DNA of 64,000 nt, from NCBI GenBank assembly GCA_947179155.2, contig OX359287.1, forward strand, positions 3,254,001 through 3,318,000, given 5' to 3'. Below, piece by piece: positions 12,471 to 25,746 of this stretch (position 1 is its first letter; each line of letters opens with the position of its first letter). The stretch comes from Hedera helix. Its lineage: Eukaryota > Streptophyta > Magnoliopsida > Apiales > Araliaceae. The translations under genes and the position numbers were made by a program. Below the pieces are notes generated by a model, which saw only the letters and a list, made by a program, of their open reading frames with translations, did no database searches and was not told the origin of the DNA.

Positions 12471-15412
12471 TGTGACGCCCCCAAATCCGGGTCCCTTGTA
12501 CCATGGGTTTGGTGCTCACGTGACTATTCTACCCTGTCATCTCATACATTCAATCTGAATAAAATAATAATAAGAACTTAATTTACATTCATCCATAACT
12601 AATCCCAGGTTCTACGTACATTTACACATACAAACTGTCGTACCAGACATATTACAAAATATAATAATATTTACACAATAATTACAATAATAGTACACCT
12701 ACTGCTGGTTGGCTTTTCCTTTACCCTTATCTACACCCGACCCCTCGGTCTTCTCTGGCTTAGCTGAAATATCATGAATGAAAGCAAGAGTGAGCTTAAG
12801 ATAGCTCAGCAAGTAAATAAACACAAGATAACATGATGTTTCGAAATGATAAATATAAATCATTTATGAGGAAATGGAGATATTCATATCAACACTGGCT
12901 TTTGGCATTTCAACAGATGATGAGGGACTTATAACACAAGATGAACATGACTATCTGGAAACATGAAATTTTAATTGTTGTATGGTCACAAGACCAAGAA
13001 CACGTTAAGAACAATATCAATCATCAAGACCGATACTGCCCAAATTAATTATAATACGTTAAGAACAATATCAATCACAAAGACTGACATTGCCCAAAAG
13101 GTAATAACACCAGTTTAGATGCGTACTCTGGGTGATCAGCCTGCCGTACTTTATATTGTGCACAACAAACATCTAACGACGCAACCACGTCATAATTATT
13201 TTATTTCCTTTATCCTTTATTCCCCCTTTTTAATAGGGTTGTTTTGTTACGGCATAACATAGAGTCCGCACCACCACAATGTGGATTGGAGAGCATAACA
13301 ATCAAAAGTTGAATTTAACATGAAATATTTCACGTGTCTAGCCAGAATCAAAATTGGCATCGACCTTTTCAATATATTTCAGCAAGGAATGAACTTTAAA
13401 TGGTAGTACGAATACACAACAGGAATGTTCATTCAAGAACTGCAATTAAAAGTTCAGTCAGAAAACTTGCCTTGATCATCTTCTATCATAACTGGTAAAT
13501 TATAATCCCGTTTATAACCTGCATGACCAAAATATTGGTTCATACATTAGTTATATACACATGCATGCCATAACTTGCTAAACAAGCTACCCGTTAGCTA
13601 TACATAACCCTAACACATTGTTCATTTAAACTTTAATATCTCCCATATTGGTTGTTTTTCTCAATTTATGATTTACATATGTGTTTCTATCATTAAATAT
13701 CAAAATATTGTATTTTTGGAATCAAAATAAGTTATTTTCAAAAACAGGACACGACGCCCCGGCGGAGAACACTGCGCCCACAGCGGAAACTTCTCGGCCA
13801 GACAGTGCCCCGGCGTACCCTGATCTCGCCCCGGCGTGGTCCAAACAGAAGCATTACGCCCCGGCGCAGTACTGGTTTTTCAGAAAAAAATTTCTTTTGA
13901 AAATCAATGCTATTTTTGACCCAAATTAACATTTCTGAATTCCAACAAGTCAGTAAGCATAGAAAACAAGTAATTGACACGTATGGGCCTTCAAATTATT
14001 TTGAAATTGATTTTTAAACCTATTTTTCAAAAGATTTAGTTTTAGGTGCCGGTGAACGTTTTAAAACGTTTAAAATGGTTTTTTATCGCCTTATTCACCA
14101 AATAGCTCCCAAATCGATTCTAACACGTGCACATACATAAAACTTAGATGTTTGGCCTTATTACACATTCAAATACTCACAATGGCCAAAAACCACATAT
14201 TGGTTGCATTTCATCATTTTTTTTCCCAATTACCAAACTTAAACCAAACTTCACTCTTGGAACTCTATACTTCACATGCATGACCACATACACAATTAGC
14301 AACTTGGCATGCTCACATAACTTCTATATGTACCTTCCAATGCACTTTACAGATTATAATTTAGTTTAATAACAAATGCTAGCATAATATTGCGATCTTC
14401 TTAAACAAAACACATCTATCACCCAATTAGCAACTTAGAATGTTATCTATCCAAATTTTATACAAGTAATCAACTTGATCAACACCTTCAACTATGTTTT
14501 CATCAACTTCATCCACATATAACACATGATCATACTCAAATCAAGGTTCTAGCTTTGAAAAATATACATGAATAGTATGCCACCTTTGTTCTAACACACT
14601 TTGAGCTTAGGGTTTCTTCTACAACCAAACATGAAGCACCTAAACTCATAAACATCACATAGTCAACACATATTACTAAAGTTACATGCATGGCTATTTC
14701 ACTTCTTGAATTTTAAGCACATAGATAACAATTCTCATGGCTTGAACCTATTTTACCTTCTATGAGCCTTCTTTCTCCTTGCTATAAAGCTTGATAGTGC
14801 TATTTCTTCCACTTTGATGACTTTCTTAGCTTCCTTAAACTCTTTTCCAGCAATCTTCCAAGGTGTTCTTGTAACCCTAGCTTTCTTCTCCCTTTCTCTC
14901 TTATGAAATCTCTCTTGTAAGCTCACTTGAGTGCACTCTTCTAAAATGACCAATTTGATGCTGAAAACTTAACATATAAGTGTTGCACAAGACGCTCAAC
15001 ACTTAACTCACCTTGGTTAAGTAACTCATGCATGGTTAAGCCTTATTATGTCAATTCACATGATTAACTAAGGGCAAAATAGTCATTAAATCCTCTTAGG
15101 ACATATATGTTATTTCTTACGATGTCAAGGGTAACTTAGTCATTTCCCCAAAAATCTAGACAATTAATTCCTATGAAATTTCTTAAAATCAATATGTGCT
15201 CATTTTAAATTCCATTTCCAATCCATTTTAATCCAAATTTGTTTCATAAATCTTACATTTCATTCCACCATCTAATAATCCATAATCTATTTGTCCCAAA
15301 TTGCTTGTCACAACTCAAAATATTTAATTTCCATTAATAACTTATTCGAAAAAAATTTAAATCTATTTATGAATTATAATTTTATATATTTCAAAAAATG
15401 CGTATCATTACA
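12471..15412 (-). mobile_element. Solo LTR of a related chromovirus, nested in antisense
   Basis: Begins TGTGACGCCCCCAAAT and ends ATCATTACA on the plus strand, so the LTR reads TGTAATG...GTCACA on the minus strand. It is flanked by a 5-bp duplication TTGGC (12466-12470 and 15413-15417). Removing it rejoins the conserved protease-RT linker GMDWL-SSHGAVINC. The ends match the LTR at 18581-22471 in antisense (GACGCCCCCAAATNCGGGTC), but the body differs. It has no internal domain, so it is a solo LTR left by LTR-LTR recombination. The body holds a GC-rich patch near 13750-13870 and an antisense donor-like AAG|GTAAAA near 14756. Confidence 0.93.
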
Positions 15413-15417
15413 TTGGC

Positions 15418-18400
15418 TATCGAGTCACGGGGCGGTTATTAACTGTAAAAAGAAGTGTGTACACCTAAAGACTCCGAATAAGTCAAAAGTTATATTTTAC
15501 GGTAGCAAATCTCCAAGACAGTCAAGTTGTATGACGATAATGCAAGCACGAAAGTTGTTTAGGAAAGGGTGCGTAGGTTATTTGGCTCATGTGGTCAATA
15601 CTCGACGTGTCGAGGGCGAACTGAGTCAGATACCTGTTGTACGGGAATTCGCTGATGTTTTCCCAAATGAGATTCTGGGGTTACCGCCGGACAGAGAAGT
15701 GGAGTTTGTTATTGATTTGGTACCGGGGAGCGCAGCGATATCGAAGGCGTCGTACCACATGGCACCAGTGGAAATGAAAGAATTAATAATTCAGTTGCAG
15801 GAACTGCTAGATAAATGTTACATCAGACCAAGCGTGTCACCATGGGGAGCGTCGGTTCTATTTGTAAAGAAGAAGGATGGTTCGATGAAGCTTTGTATTG
15901 ATTACCGGGAGTTGAGAAAGGTCACCATTAAGAACAGGTATCCGCTACCCATAATTGATGATTTGTTTGATCAACTTAAGGGAGCGAAATACTTTTCGAA
16001 GAAAAATTTAAGGATAGATTATCATCAACTGAAGGTGGGGGAGGAGGATATCCCGAAAATGGCATTCAGAATTCGTTATGGTCATTTCGAGTTTCTAGTG
16101 ATGTCATTTGGACTAACGAATGCACCAGCGGCATTCATGGATATGATGAACAGAGTGTTCAAGCAGTACTTGGACAAGTTCATGGTCGTATTCATTGATG
16201 ACATATTGGTGTATTCGAAGACGCAGGAAGAACATGCAGAACATTTACGGATCGCATTGGAGGCTTTGAGAAGGGAGAAGTTGTACGCCATATTTTTGAA
16301 GTGTGAATTTTGGTTGCAGAGGGTGTAGTTTCTAGGTCATGTTATCGACAGGGACGGTGTTTCGGTGGACCCAGTGAAGGTAGAGGCAGTTATCAATTGG
16401 GAACAACCGAAGTCGCCCCCTGAGATCTAGAGTTTCTTAGGGTTAGCGGGGTATTATTGGAGATTCATTCAGGATTTTTCAAAGATAACATCACCATTGA
16501 CCAATCTTACCCGAAAGACTGTGAAGTTTGTTTGGTCAAAAAAGTGCGAGAAAAGTTTTCTGGAGCTAAAGAAGAGGTTAAGTCAGGCACCAGTGTTGGC
16601 TTTACCAGACGACACGAGAGGTTTCGTAGTGTACAGTGATGCGTGACACAAGGGTCTTGGTTGTGTGCTAATGTAACACGACAAGGTCATTGCGTATGCG
16701 TCACGTCTTTTAAAGGATTATAAGAAGAGTTACTCGACTCATGACCTGGAGTTAGCAGCAGTAGTTTTCGTCCTGAAGATTTGGATGCAATACTTGTATG
16801 GCGAGAAGTGTGAGATATATACAGATCACAAAAGTCTGAAATATATCTTCACTCAGAAGGAGCTGAATATGAGGCAATGTCGATGGTTATAATTGATCAA
16901 AGACTACGACTGTGAGATTCTGTATCATCTGGGCAAGGCCAATGTAGTAGCAGATGCCTTGAGCAGAAAGAGCAGGGAGAAGTTGCTGAAGCTAACAAAT
17001 CAGGAAGAGTTAGTGAGAGATTTTGAACGTTTGGAGTTGGAGATCAAATATCCGATGGAGACGGACGAGAAGTTATTTACAGTAACAGCAAGCCCGACCT
17101 TATTAGACAATATCAAAGAGGCTCAGGAAAAGGATGAAGATTGTGATAGTATTAAGAAGAGAATTGCTGAAAGCGAGGAGCTTAAGTACAAGATTGATAG
17201 CACAGGGTTGCTAAGGCTCGAAGGGAAAGTCTGGGTACCGTTGGATCCAGAGCTGCGGGAAGAGATTCTTCAGGAAGCTCATAGTACGAGGTACTCAATA
17301 CATCCCGGAAGCACGAAGATGTATCAGGATCTACGACAATACTTTTGGTGGCCGAATATGAAGAGGGTAATGGCAGAATACGTCAGTCGATGTCTGCATG
17401 CCAGCGGGTTAAAACAGAGCATCAACGGTCGAGCGGACTGCTTCAACTACTAGAGATTTCGAAGTGGAAGTGGAAGCACATAACGATGGACTTTGTGGTG
17501 GGTTTGCCACTGACACATAAAGGCTTAGACGCCATATGGATAATAGTGGATCGTCTAACCAAGTCAGCCCATTTTCTACCTATCAGAATACGGTACAATC
17601 TGGAGCAGTTAACGAAGCTTGATGTGAAGGAGATAGTGTCACGACATGGAGTGTCGGTATCGATTATGTCTGATAGAGATCCGTGCTTCATGTCAAATTT
17701 CTGGGGAAGTCTGCAAGCAAGAATGGGAACACAGTTGAGGTTAAGCACAACGTACCATCCTCAAACTGACGGCCAGAGTGAGCGAACGATTCAGACTCTG
17801 GAGGATATGCTCCGAGTAGTTGTGATGGACTTAAAGGGCACCTGGGATGACCATTTGCTACTGGTGGAGTTCGCTTACATAAACAGCTATCACGCTAGTA
17901 TCGGCATGCCACCGTACGAAGTGCTTTACGGAAGAAAGTATTGAACACCGTTGTGTTGGGACGAGGTTAGTGAGCGAAGACTGCTTGGACCTGAATTGGT
18001 ACAACAGATTGTAGATACAGTACATCTTATAAGAAATCGACTGGTAGCAGCTCAAGATCGTCAAAAGAAGTACGTGGATTTACATCGCCAAAAGCGGGAC
18101 TTCGACGTGGGTAGTTTCGTATTTCGGAAGGTATCTCCCTGGAAAGGGAAGATCCATTTTGGCAAGAAAGGCAAGCTGAGCCCTAGGTTCATAAGACCGT
18201 TTGAAATCTTGAGGCGAGTGGTTGAAGTGGCGTACGAGGTAGCATTACCTCCTGAACTTGAGCACATTGACAATGTGTTTCATGTGTCAGTGTTGCGGCC
18301 GTATAAACCAGACTACAAGCACGTTATATCTTATAAACCAATTCAAGTTGAGAAGGACTTGTCATACGAAGAAGTTCCTGTTCAGATACTCGATAGGAAG

Positions 18401-18526
18401 GAACAAAAGCTGAGGAATCAGATAATTCATTCTGTCAAAGTACTTTGGAGGAATCACGCAATTGAAGAAGCTACGTAGGAACTAGAGGAGGAAATGAGGG
18501 CGAATTACTCGTTTCTATTTGAGTAA
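15418..18526 (+). pseudogene. pol: Chromovirus pol: RT, RNase H, integrase, chromodomain-like tail
   Basis: Resumes after the solo LTR with SSHGAVINCKKKCVHL. RT follows: KKDGSMKLCIDYREL, KNRYPLPIIDDLF and the FIDDILVYS catalytic pair. The usual FSKIDLRSGYHQ motif reads FSKKNLRIDYHQ, so the first catalytic Asp is lost. A stop at 16326 ends the open stretch. RT thumb and RNase H continue with stops (about 16428, 16644, 16675 and 16891). The integrase has the zinc-binding start (EAHSTRYSIHPGSTKMYQDL), a frameshift near 17400, and the core with MDFVVGLP, MSDRDPCF and YHPQTDGQSERT. The tail KGKLSPRFIRPFEIL...VKVLWRNHAIEEAT carries a TGG-to-TAG stop at 18475 before ELEEEMRANYSFLFE. This domain order is standard Ty3/gypsy, and the tail marks a chromovirus. 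Not functional. Confidence 0.92.
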
Positions 18527-18560
18527 CCTTATTTTACAATTCCGAAGACGAAATTTTTAT

Positions 18561-18580
18561 AAGGGGGGTGGAGGGGAGAA
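18561..18580 (+). other. Polypurine tract
   Basis: The purine-rich aaggggggtggaggggagaa, with a single T, abuts the 3' LTR start at 18581. This is where plus-strand DNA synthesis is primed in LTR elements. Confidence 0.9.
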
Positions 18581-21500
18581 TGCAATGTCCTAGAATTTTC
18601 ATGTCATTATTAATTAAACTATTAATTTCTAATAAGTTAGTTTTAAGAGATTATTTAAATCTTTTTGTGTAATTAATTAATTACGTGATTAAATAATTAT
18701 GTGATTAATTATTAGAGTTAATTAAATAGGGTTACTAATATGTTAATTAAATTACTGAACAAATCTTAAAGTTTTAATATCAAAATAATTGATAAGTTGC
18801 CATTAATTAAATATTCAATTAAATTGAATATAATGAGTGAAATAAATATAATAAATTAATTAATATGATTATTAATTAATGTGAACAATGTGAAATAATA
18901 AGAATAATAATAATAGTTATTAGTTCATTTAGTAATTTAATATTAATGGATTAGAGTATTTAATTATTTAGTTAATCTAATTATTTATTTAATCATGAAC
19001 TTGGATAATTAATGTGTAAACCTATTAAATTAGCCCAACATGGATCAATTAGTAGCCCAAGTGAAGAATAATAAAACTTGACAAACTAGTAGCCCAAACA
19101 ATATAAAAGCAAGCCCAAATTGATTTAAAAAGAAGTCCAAAACCTAGCCCACTTAGAATTTAATGTGTAGTTGTTTATTATTTATTAAAAAGTGAGCATA
19201 TGACATTTATTTTGGGACATGAAATGCTCCCATCAGCCGTGTAGGTCATGAGAGAGGGAGTGAAATGTGTTTTTTATTTTATTTTTCATTTATTTATTTT
19301 ATGGTTCCTTGTTTGGTTTTTTATAGTACATGGACACCATCCCTCTTTTCACCTAATGTGTTTAGCTTGTGTAAGTATCCAATAGCTAGCATATGATGGT
19401 CGAGATTATTAGATATATTATGTGTATCTATTATTTTTCAAGTATACTTGAAATTGTAGACATTACACTTCACTTTGTTTTTTTAAGTCCAAAAGAGTTG
19501 GTGGAGAGAAAATTTTAGAGAGAGCAAAATATTTGAAAGAGCAAGGATAAGGAAGGAGGAGGAGTTCATTTTGTTCATGCCTTCAAACCTCACCACCTAT
19601 TTTGGAAGAAAAAAGAAAATAGTCATTGAATCAAGGTAATGGTTATTTTAAATGTAACTTTGTTTTTAAATTAAATAAATCATCATGTTAGTATAAACAT
19701 GTTAGTATAGTTAGTAATGTGTATTAGTAATATTTATGTCATGCTTGAGTTTAATATGCTTTATTTGTATTTTGATATATTTTGTATGCTAAAAACACGT
19801 GTTTGGTAGTGTGTAAACAAGTCTCAAAATAATGACCAAAATTTTTTTTTTATAAAATTTAGATTTAGTGTTCTAATATTATAGAACATTAAATCATGAG
19901 AAAAACAAAGTTTTAATCACTCAAAATGGAGTTATACACATAAAGTTATGATTTGTTGTAGTTTATGTGATATAATAATTTTTATAAAAAAAAATGGTAT
20001 TAAATCATGGGAAAGTAAATTTTCATGTTATAAATTGATATTAAGTGATTGGTAATTTTTTGGATTTTTATTGAGGAGTTAAAGCTTACTTGAATGTATA
20101 ATTTTTATTAAGTGGGTATTTCCGGAATACTGTAGCTAATCTGCTAGTGGGAAAAAATTAGAGCTGACCGCGCAATGCGTAGACATTTTAGCCGATGGAC
20201 ACGGAGCCAAAACGACGTCGTTTGACATAAGGAAAAATTACTCCGAGCGTTACGCGCGGAAGCCGGCTGCGAGTTCCTCAAAACGGCACCGTTTTGGGGC
20301 CTGTTGGTGTTAGGCTCGCGCAATGCGCGTGAGCCAGCTTCTAGTAAAATTACAAACTTGCCCCTCTATTCGTTTTCTGCGAAATTACTAATTTGCCCTC
20401 AGATCAGTTTTCAGTTTATTTAAAAGTTTGTCATTCTGGATAATTTTAATTAATTTAAATGTTTAAAAATTAATTTAAAATTATAACAAAAATAATAATA
20501 ATACAAAAATAATATTTGGGATGATATTTTTCATTAAGTTTAATATTTAAATATTTTAAATATTTATCCAGATAGCTAAATCATGGTTAAGTTAAATAAA
20601 TAAAATTTTTATTAATTATTTTTTATTTAAAATGTTAATAATAAATAAAGGTGATAAATTAGCAATTATCATTTAATTCCTATTAAATAATAATTAAAGA
20701 GAGATAAAAATTTATAAATTAATTATTTATTATTTAAATATTATTAAATAATAAATAAGGATAATTAAGTAATTAATTATTATTTAACTAGCATTAAATA
20801 ATGATTAATGGAAATTTGGTTAATAAATTAATAATTTATTATTTAATTTAAAAAATAAATAAGGATAAATAAATTGATTATTATTTAACCTTAAATAATA
20901 ATTAAAATTAATTAAATAATTAATTATTATTTAATTGACATTAAATAATAATTAAAGAGGATTAAAATTAGTAAACTATTATTTAATTTTCTTAAATTAA
21001 ATAATAAGTGAGGTTAATTACTTAGTTAATTATTAGTTGATTAATATTAAATTAAAGAAGGTTAAAATTAAATCAATAATTATTTATTATTTAATTATTA
21101 TTAAATAATAAGTAAGTACAACTAGTTATTATTTATTTTAAATAATAACTAAAATTAATTAATTAATTTCTATTTAATCAAGATTAAATAGTAATTAAAT
21201 AGAGATTGAGTTAATAAAATAATTTAAATTTAATTATGCTTTACAATTGTAATAAGTTGTTTAAAGGTTTAATAAGTGTCCAACACTTAAGAAAAATACT
21301 TTCTAACTTATTAAATTATTAACCTAATTTGATTAAGGATCTATAAGGTTAATAATATTGTTTTGATTGATGTAAATTATGTGTTAGTACTTATGTGTGG
21401 TAGATAAGTTCCTTAATGAGCGTATAGTTGTGCACATACGTCGTACTAATTATTAGACCAACTTTATTAATGATTAGGTCTTTCAAAGCCAGTTAGTTAA

Positions 21501-22471
21501 AGCTAGACATTAATTGTAGCTGAGCAGACATGCAAGTTCCTTATCTCTAAACTCATTTCATTGAGTAAGTTATTTATTTAAGCTTGAATTATAATTTCAA
21601 GTATGCTTTCAGTGGTTTAAATTACTTTACAATTATTTCACATTAATATTATTATTATTCGCACTTGGTGCACTTGATCTTGTACAGTCTTTGACTTGTA
21701 CCTTATTTAATGTTTTACTATTTAAAGAACTATTCAAAGTAGGTCTAAGCCATTGTTCGGCTAGACATTTATGTTAAAGATTTTAAAAGTTATCCAAATC
21801 ATTGAAGATGCGGATTCTTAGACTATTATGAACACCCATTTATTATAGGGAAGTACCCTGTATCTAATATCAGGTACAAAACACGAAAATTAAATGTTAT
21901 GCATACACATATTATGCTAACGTTGATCCCCTCGGGTACATATTTCTGGTAATAACCATGGGGTCAACCTGCTATTGACTCCAGTGGATGTTTATAGTTC
22001 ATAGTCTATTTGACTATCTTGATTCTAAAAGCAAATCATTATTCCTTCTTATGTTATTTATATTATCGAATTGTTCAACTATTCCCTTTCATTCATGATA
22101 TATTGTTTCTTGTTGTTACTTTAACTTGTTGAGCAAACTAGTTGCTCAGCCTTGTTATATCATGAAACCTTATTGCAGTGCAACCTGAGACTTCTGGGAA
22201 GAACAAGGGTAAGGGAAAGATGAAGTGACAGGCTTCAGGATGCAGCCTTTTAGTTAACTAAATTACTTGTTATGCAATATGAACGCTAAGTACTTTATTA
22301 AGGACATTTGTGTAAGGTTATCGTATCTTGGGACTAGTAACACCTTTTGAATGAACAACATATGTTTATTATTCCGCATTTAGTTATTGTATGTTGTTTA
22401 GAGGTGGATGTTTGTATTGGATCGTGATGACCTAATCCAGGTATTTGAGACCCGAATTTGGGGGCGTCACA
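18581..22471 (+). repeat. 3' LTR of the chromovirus (full length)
   Basis: 3891 bases, starting TGCAATGTCC and ending GGGGCGTCACA. It keeps the segment (about 21809-22455) missing from the 5' LTR. That segment includes the hairpin gagcaaactagttgctc (22131-22147), which other LTRs here also have in antisense. The segment also contains 'gggtaagggaaag', the inverse of matching sequence in the solo LTR at 12471. Confidence 0.92.
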
Positions 22472-22476
22472 GAAAC

Positions 22477-23970
22477 AATTCAAGACAATCACTTTTTTTA
22501 TTGTTAGAACATATCTACATTATATAGTTGTTGCTATAAAAGTTTTCTTCTTGGTCAGTCCCATGATTCTAGTTCCTTTAATTTATATGATATAGATTGC
22601 CATTATAAAGAAATATCTGTTTAGCTCAATTGGAAATGGAAGGCTAAAAATAATGTATAAATCATTCCCTTTTGGTCATTATGTTTATTATATTACCTTT
22701 CAAGGTATGCCAAATACTTAGTCAACCACGTTATTATAAGAAAAGGAAACAAGCTGCTAAAGTTAAGTCCACCAATATGAGATCAATAAATTATGGTAAT
22801 GGAAATACTTAACTTTTCAAAATTAAACATGATTACCAAATATTTTGAACCTCATTAATTTTGAAAACCCAATTAGTTGTTTCCATATTTAATTAATTAC
22901 TTGCATGATTTTTGAAAACTCAATTCCAAGATTTAAGTTAACAAGATTAAAAAATATACAATGAAAATCTTGTTTTATAATTTAACTCCATTAATTATGG
23001 GAATGAATAAAATCACATTTAAAAATAGTTTTCCTATAATTAAAAATATATTCGTTTGAATAACAAAACCAACTTGAAAAAAGTTTTGTAAAAATAACTC
23101 AATTAGTTTTAATGAAAGATTTTTCAAGATAAGAAATTTAAACTAATTGAAGGAATTAATTAGGAAAGATATAATGCAAACAAGGTGATGTAATATTTTA
23201 ACCATGCTTTCTTTTTAGCCAACCACGTTAATCATGCTGCTAAAAGGTACTATGGAAGATTTAATTCCTTTTAGGTCCATGATTCTAGTTACTTTAAAAA
23301 AAAATACTTGATTAATTTAGTCAACATGGAAGATTTAATAACGTTAGCCACTAAGTCCCATGATCTTAGCATTTTGATATCTTTAATATATAACCCATTT
23401 AGACAGCTTTAATTATGGAAGAAAGTATGTTTATTCCAAAATGAGTTTTAATAAAATAAACGCTAGCAAATTAGTTTCCTTCTTGGTCCCATGATACAAG
23501 ATATCTAATTAGCTTAATCAATTACGAAAAGTGAAAACATTAGAAATCTCAATTCCAAAGATTATTGTAATAGGTTTTATTTAGAAAGAATTTATTAAAA
23601 TCTATTTTCAAATTAACTCCTTTACTTTTGGAAAAAAGCCAAAGTAATTATTTTCATAAACATTACCATGATCAATGCAATGCAAATTATCATGCAAATT
23701 CTAGAGCCTTAATTGAGAAATAATTAAAGCTAGGATCTTAATTTGAGCCTAGAAGTCCAAGATGAATCTTCATATTTTTCAGTTTGGAATAACATGAAAA
23801 ATCTACTGCATTCATTCAGTTTGTAATCCAGTCTGCTATATTAATCCTGTAACATTCTGTTAGCTACTACAGCTATCCAGTCTGCTGTATTAATCTTCTA
23901 GCTACAAAACTGCACAATTTAGTTCCAACATAAAGTCATCATCAAAACATAAGATTGGAACATGACCAAG
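22477..23970. other. AT-rich stretch with no recognisable gene
   Basis: No coding sequence, TIRs or tandem arrays recognised. Short blocks such as 'cccatgat(t/c)(c/a)' recur (22560, 23275, 23355, 23490), suggesting an old degraded repeat. Confidence 0.5.
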
Positions 23971-23974
23971 TCAA

Positions 23975-24500
23975 CATCGTATAAGATTTTCTACTTAATG
24001 TATCAGCTACAACATTCGTCATGCCGGGATGGTACTGGATGGTGTGGTCGTAATCCTTTAACAGCTCGAGCCAATGTCGTTATCGAATGTTGAGTTCTTT
24101 CTGGGTGAAGAAATAATTGAGACTTTTATGATCCGTGAAGATTTCCACTTTCTCCCCGCACAAATAGTGCCTCCAGATCTTCAACATTTTTCTCATAATC
24201 TTTGAGTTGTCGAGAGGCATAAGCTCTAAATTTTTCGTGTTATATAAGGATGCAACCTAAACCTTTTCCTGAAGCATCGCTATAGATGACAAATTCTCCC
24301 GATCCTGATGGTATAGTTAAAACATGAGCTGAAACAAGTCTTTTCTTATGTTCTTGAAAGCTCTTCTCATATTCCTCGCTCGATACAAATTTGGTGCTTT
24401 TCTTAGTTAGCTGAATTAATGGAGTGACAATTCGAGAAAATTATTCTAAGAATCTCCGATAATAATCAGTTAGGTCCAGAAAGCTTCGTACTCTTACAGA
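23975..24500 (-). pseudogene. Chromovirus RNase H fragment
   Basis: On the minus strand it encodes the end of RT and RNase H: RSFLDLTDYYRRFLE, a stop, FSRIVTPLIQLTKK, then GSGEFVIYSDASGKGLGCIL, YASRQLKDYEK and, after a frameshift with an internal deletion, the equivalents of YLCGEKVEIFTDHKSLNYFFTQKELNIR and HPGMTNVVADTLS. The YSDAS catalytic aspartate motif is visible. Compared with 16640-16970, the part around 'HDLELAAVVF' is missing. It is joined at about 24500 to an LTR fragment through the short shared sequence cgtac, so the junction looks like an illegitimate recombination scar. Confidence 0.8.
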
Positions 24501-25746
24501 TCTTTATAAATACCTTCAATAGATTAAGTACACTCCGAGATAACTTAACAAAGTAATATTTAGATAGCAAAAGAAATAATAAGCAAGGAAGTTATGCAAA
24601 CTCCTTATGTTTAAGCCTCTATTTATAGCCAAAACCTAACAACATCTACCACACATCAATTATCACACTTAACAATTATTTGTGTTATTAATCCACTATA
24701 CACATCTTTTCAATATATTATTCACCCATTATTTACATCTTTATCTTTAATTTATATTATTATATCTTTTTAATACATTATTCACCCATTATTTACTTTT
24801 TTATCTTTAATTTATATTATTCATCCATTATTCTCATTAATTTAATTATTCATTTATTCATAATGTTTCACTCCTATTCATCCATTATTCATAATGATTT
24901 ACACATATTCATCTATTATTCATTAATTATTCATAATGATTTTTAATTATTCATTTATTCATAATGTTTCACTCCTATTCATCCATTATTCATAATGATT
25001 TACACATATTCAACTATTATTCATTAATTATTCATAATGATTTACACATATTCATACATTATTCATAATGATTTACGCATATTCATCCATTATTGATTAA
25101 TTATTCATAATGATTTACACTTATTCATCAATTATTTACCAATTATTTTTAATCTATACCATTCATCAATTATTATATCCAATTATTGTGAATGCAGAAA
25201 ATGAATGAACGTGTAACTGTGACAATTATTAGTTCTATAATATGAAATAATGTGCAATAGCTACGATGACAATTATTGATTCAATAATATGAAATATTGT
25301 GCATTTACTACTGTGATAATTATTAGTTCAATAAAGTCAAATACTGTGTAATGACAATTATTGATGAAATATAGTGCAATAGCATCTTTATCAGTTTAAC
25401 AATATAAAATACTGTACAACACCGTGTGCTACTGCTCAATATCGCATGTTACTATTTTTTTTTATCATCGGTTACTCTAACAGTGATAATACCATTGAGA
25501 ATTTTTATTTAAAAAGGTTATTGCTGCCATTTTCTACATCCAACAAATATTACGTTGTGGGGTCCACCAATAATTGTTTATTTATGTGTTGTCGTACGAA
25601 TATTCTCCGAGAAACGAATATTCATAAATAAAATATAATTTGCATAAAATATCATTAACTTTAACTTTTAACAATTTAATACCTTACTCTTTCATAATAA
25701 TATAAAGTAAAATTAAATTTTATTTCATAAAAGTTGGGACCTTACA
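24500..25746 (-). mobile_element. Partial antisense LTR, same family as 53123-55990
   Basis: It ends on the plus strand with 'ttcataaaagttgggaccttaca', matching the outer end of the solo LTR at 55990 ('ttcataaaattcggggtcttaca'). The order of sub-blocks is also the same: 'cagatcttNataaatac', 'aagcctctatttatagccaaaacct', the 'acaattattNattcaataat' modules and 'ggggtccaccaataat'. The half of the LTR next to the internal domain is missing and replaced by the RNase H fragment. Confidence 0.8.
24780..25450. repeat. Short-period tandem modules within the partial LTR
   Basis: Degenerate repeats of 'tattcatNNattattcataatgatttacacat' (about 24780-25140), then 'actgtgNaatgacaattattNattcaataatatgaaata' (25205-25440). 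The second module is also reiterated at 55320-55640. Confidence 0.75.

Larger units (their letters stand above)
6545..22471 (+). mobile_element. Near-complete Tekay/Del-type Ty3/gypsy chromovirus
   Basis: A 15.9 kb element bounded by giant LTRs (6545-9722 and 18581-22471) starting TG and ending CA, flanked by 5-bp duplications GAAAC (6540-6544 and 22472-22476). It has a PBS of the initiator-Met type, an extra pre-gag frame, gag with CCHC knuckles, an aspartic protease, RT, RNase H, integrase and a C-terminal chromodomain-like tail (VPVQILDRKE...VKVLWRNHAIEEAT), with a PPT before the 3' LTR. The tail and LTR size fit the Tekay/Del lineage. A 2942-bp solo LTR is inserted between protease and RT. 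Multiple stops and frameshifts make it non-functional. Confidence 0.92.
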
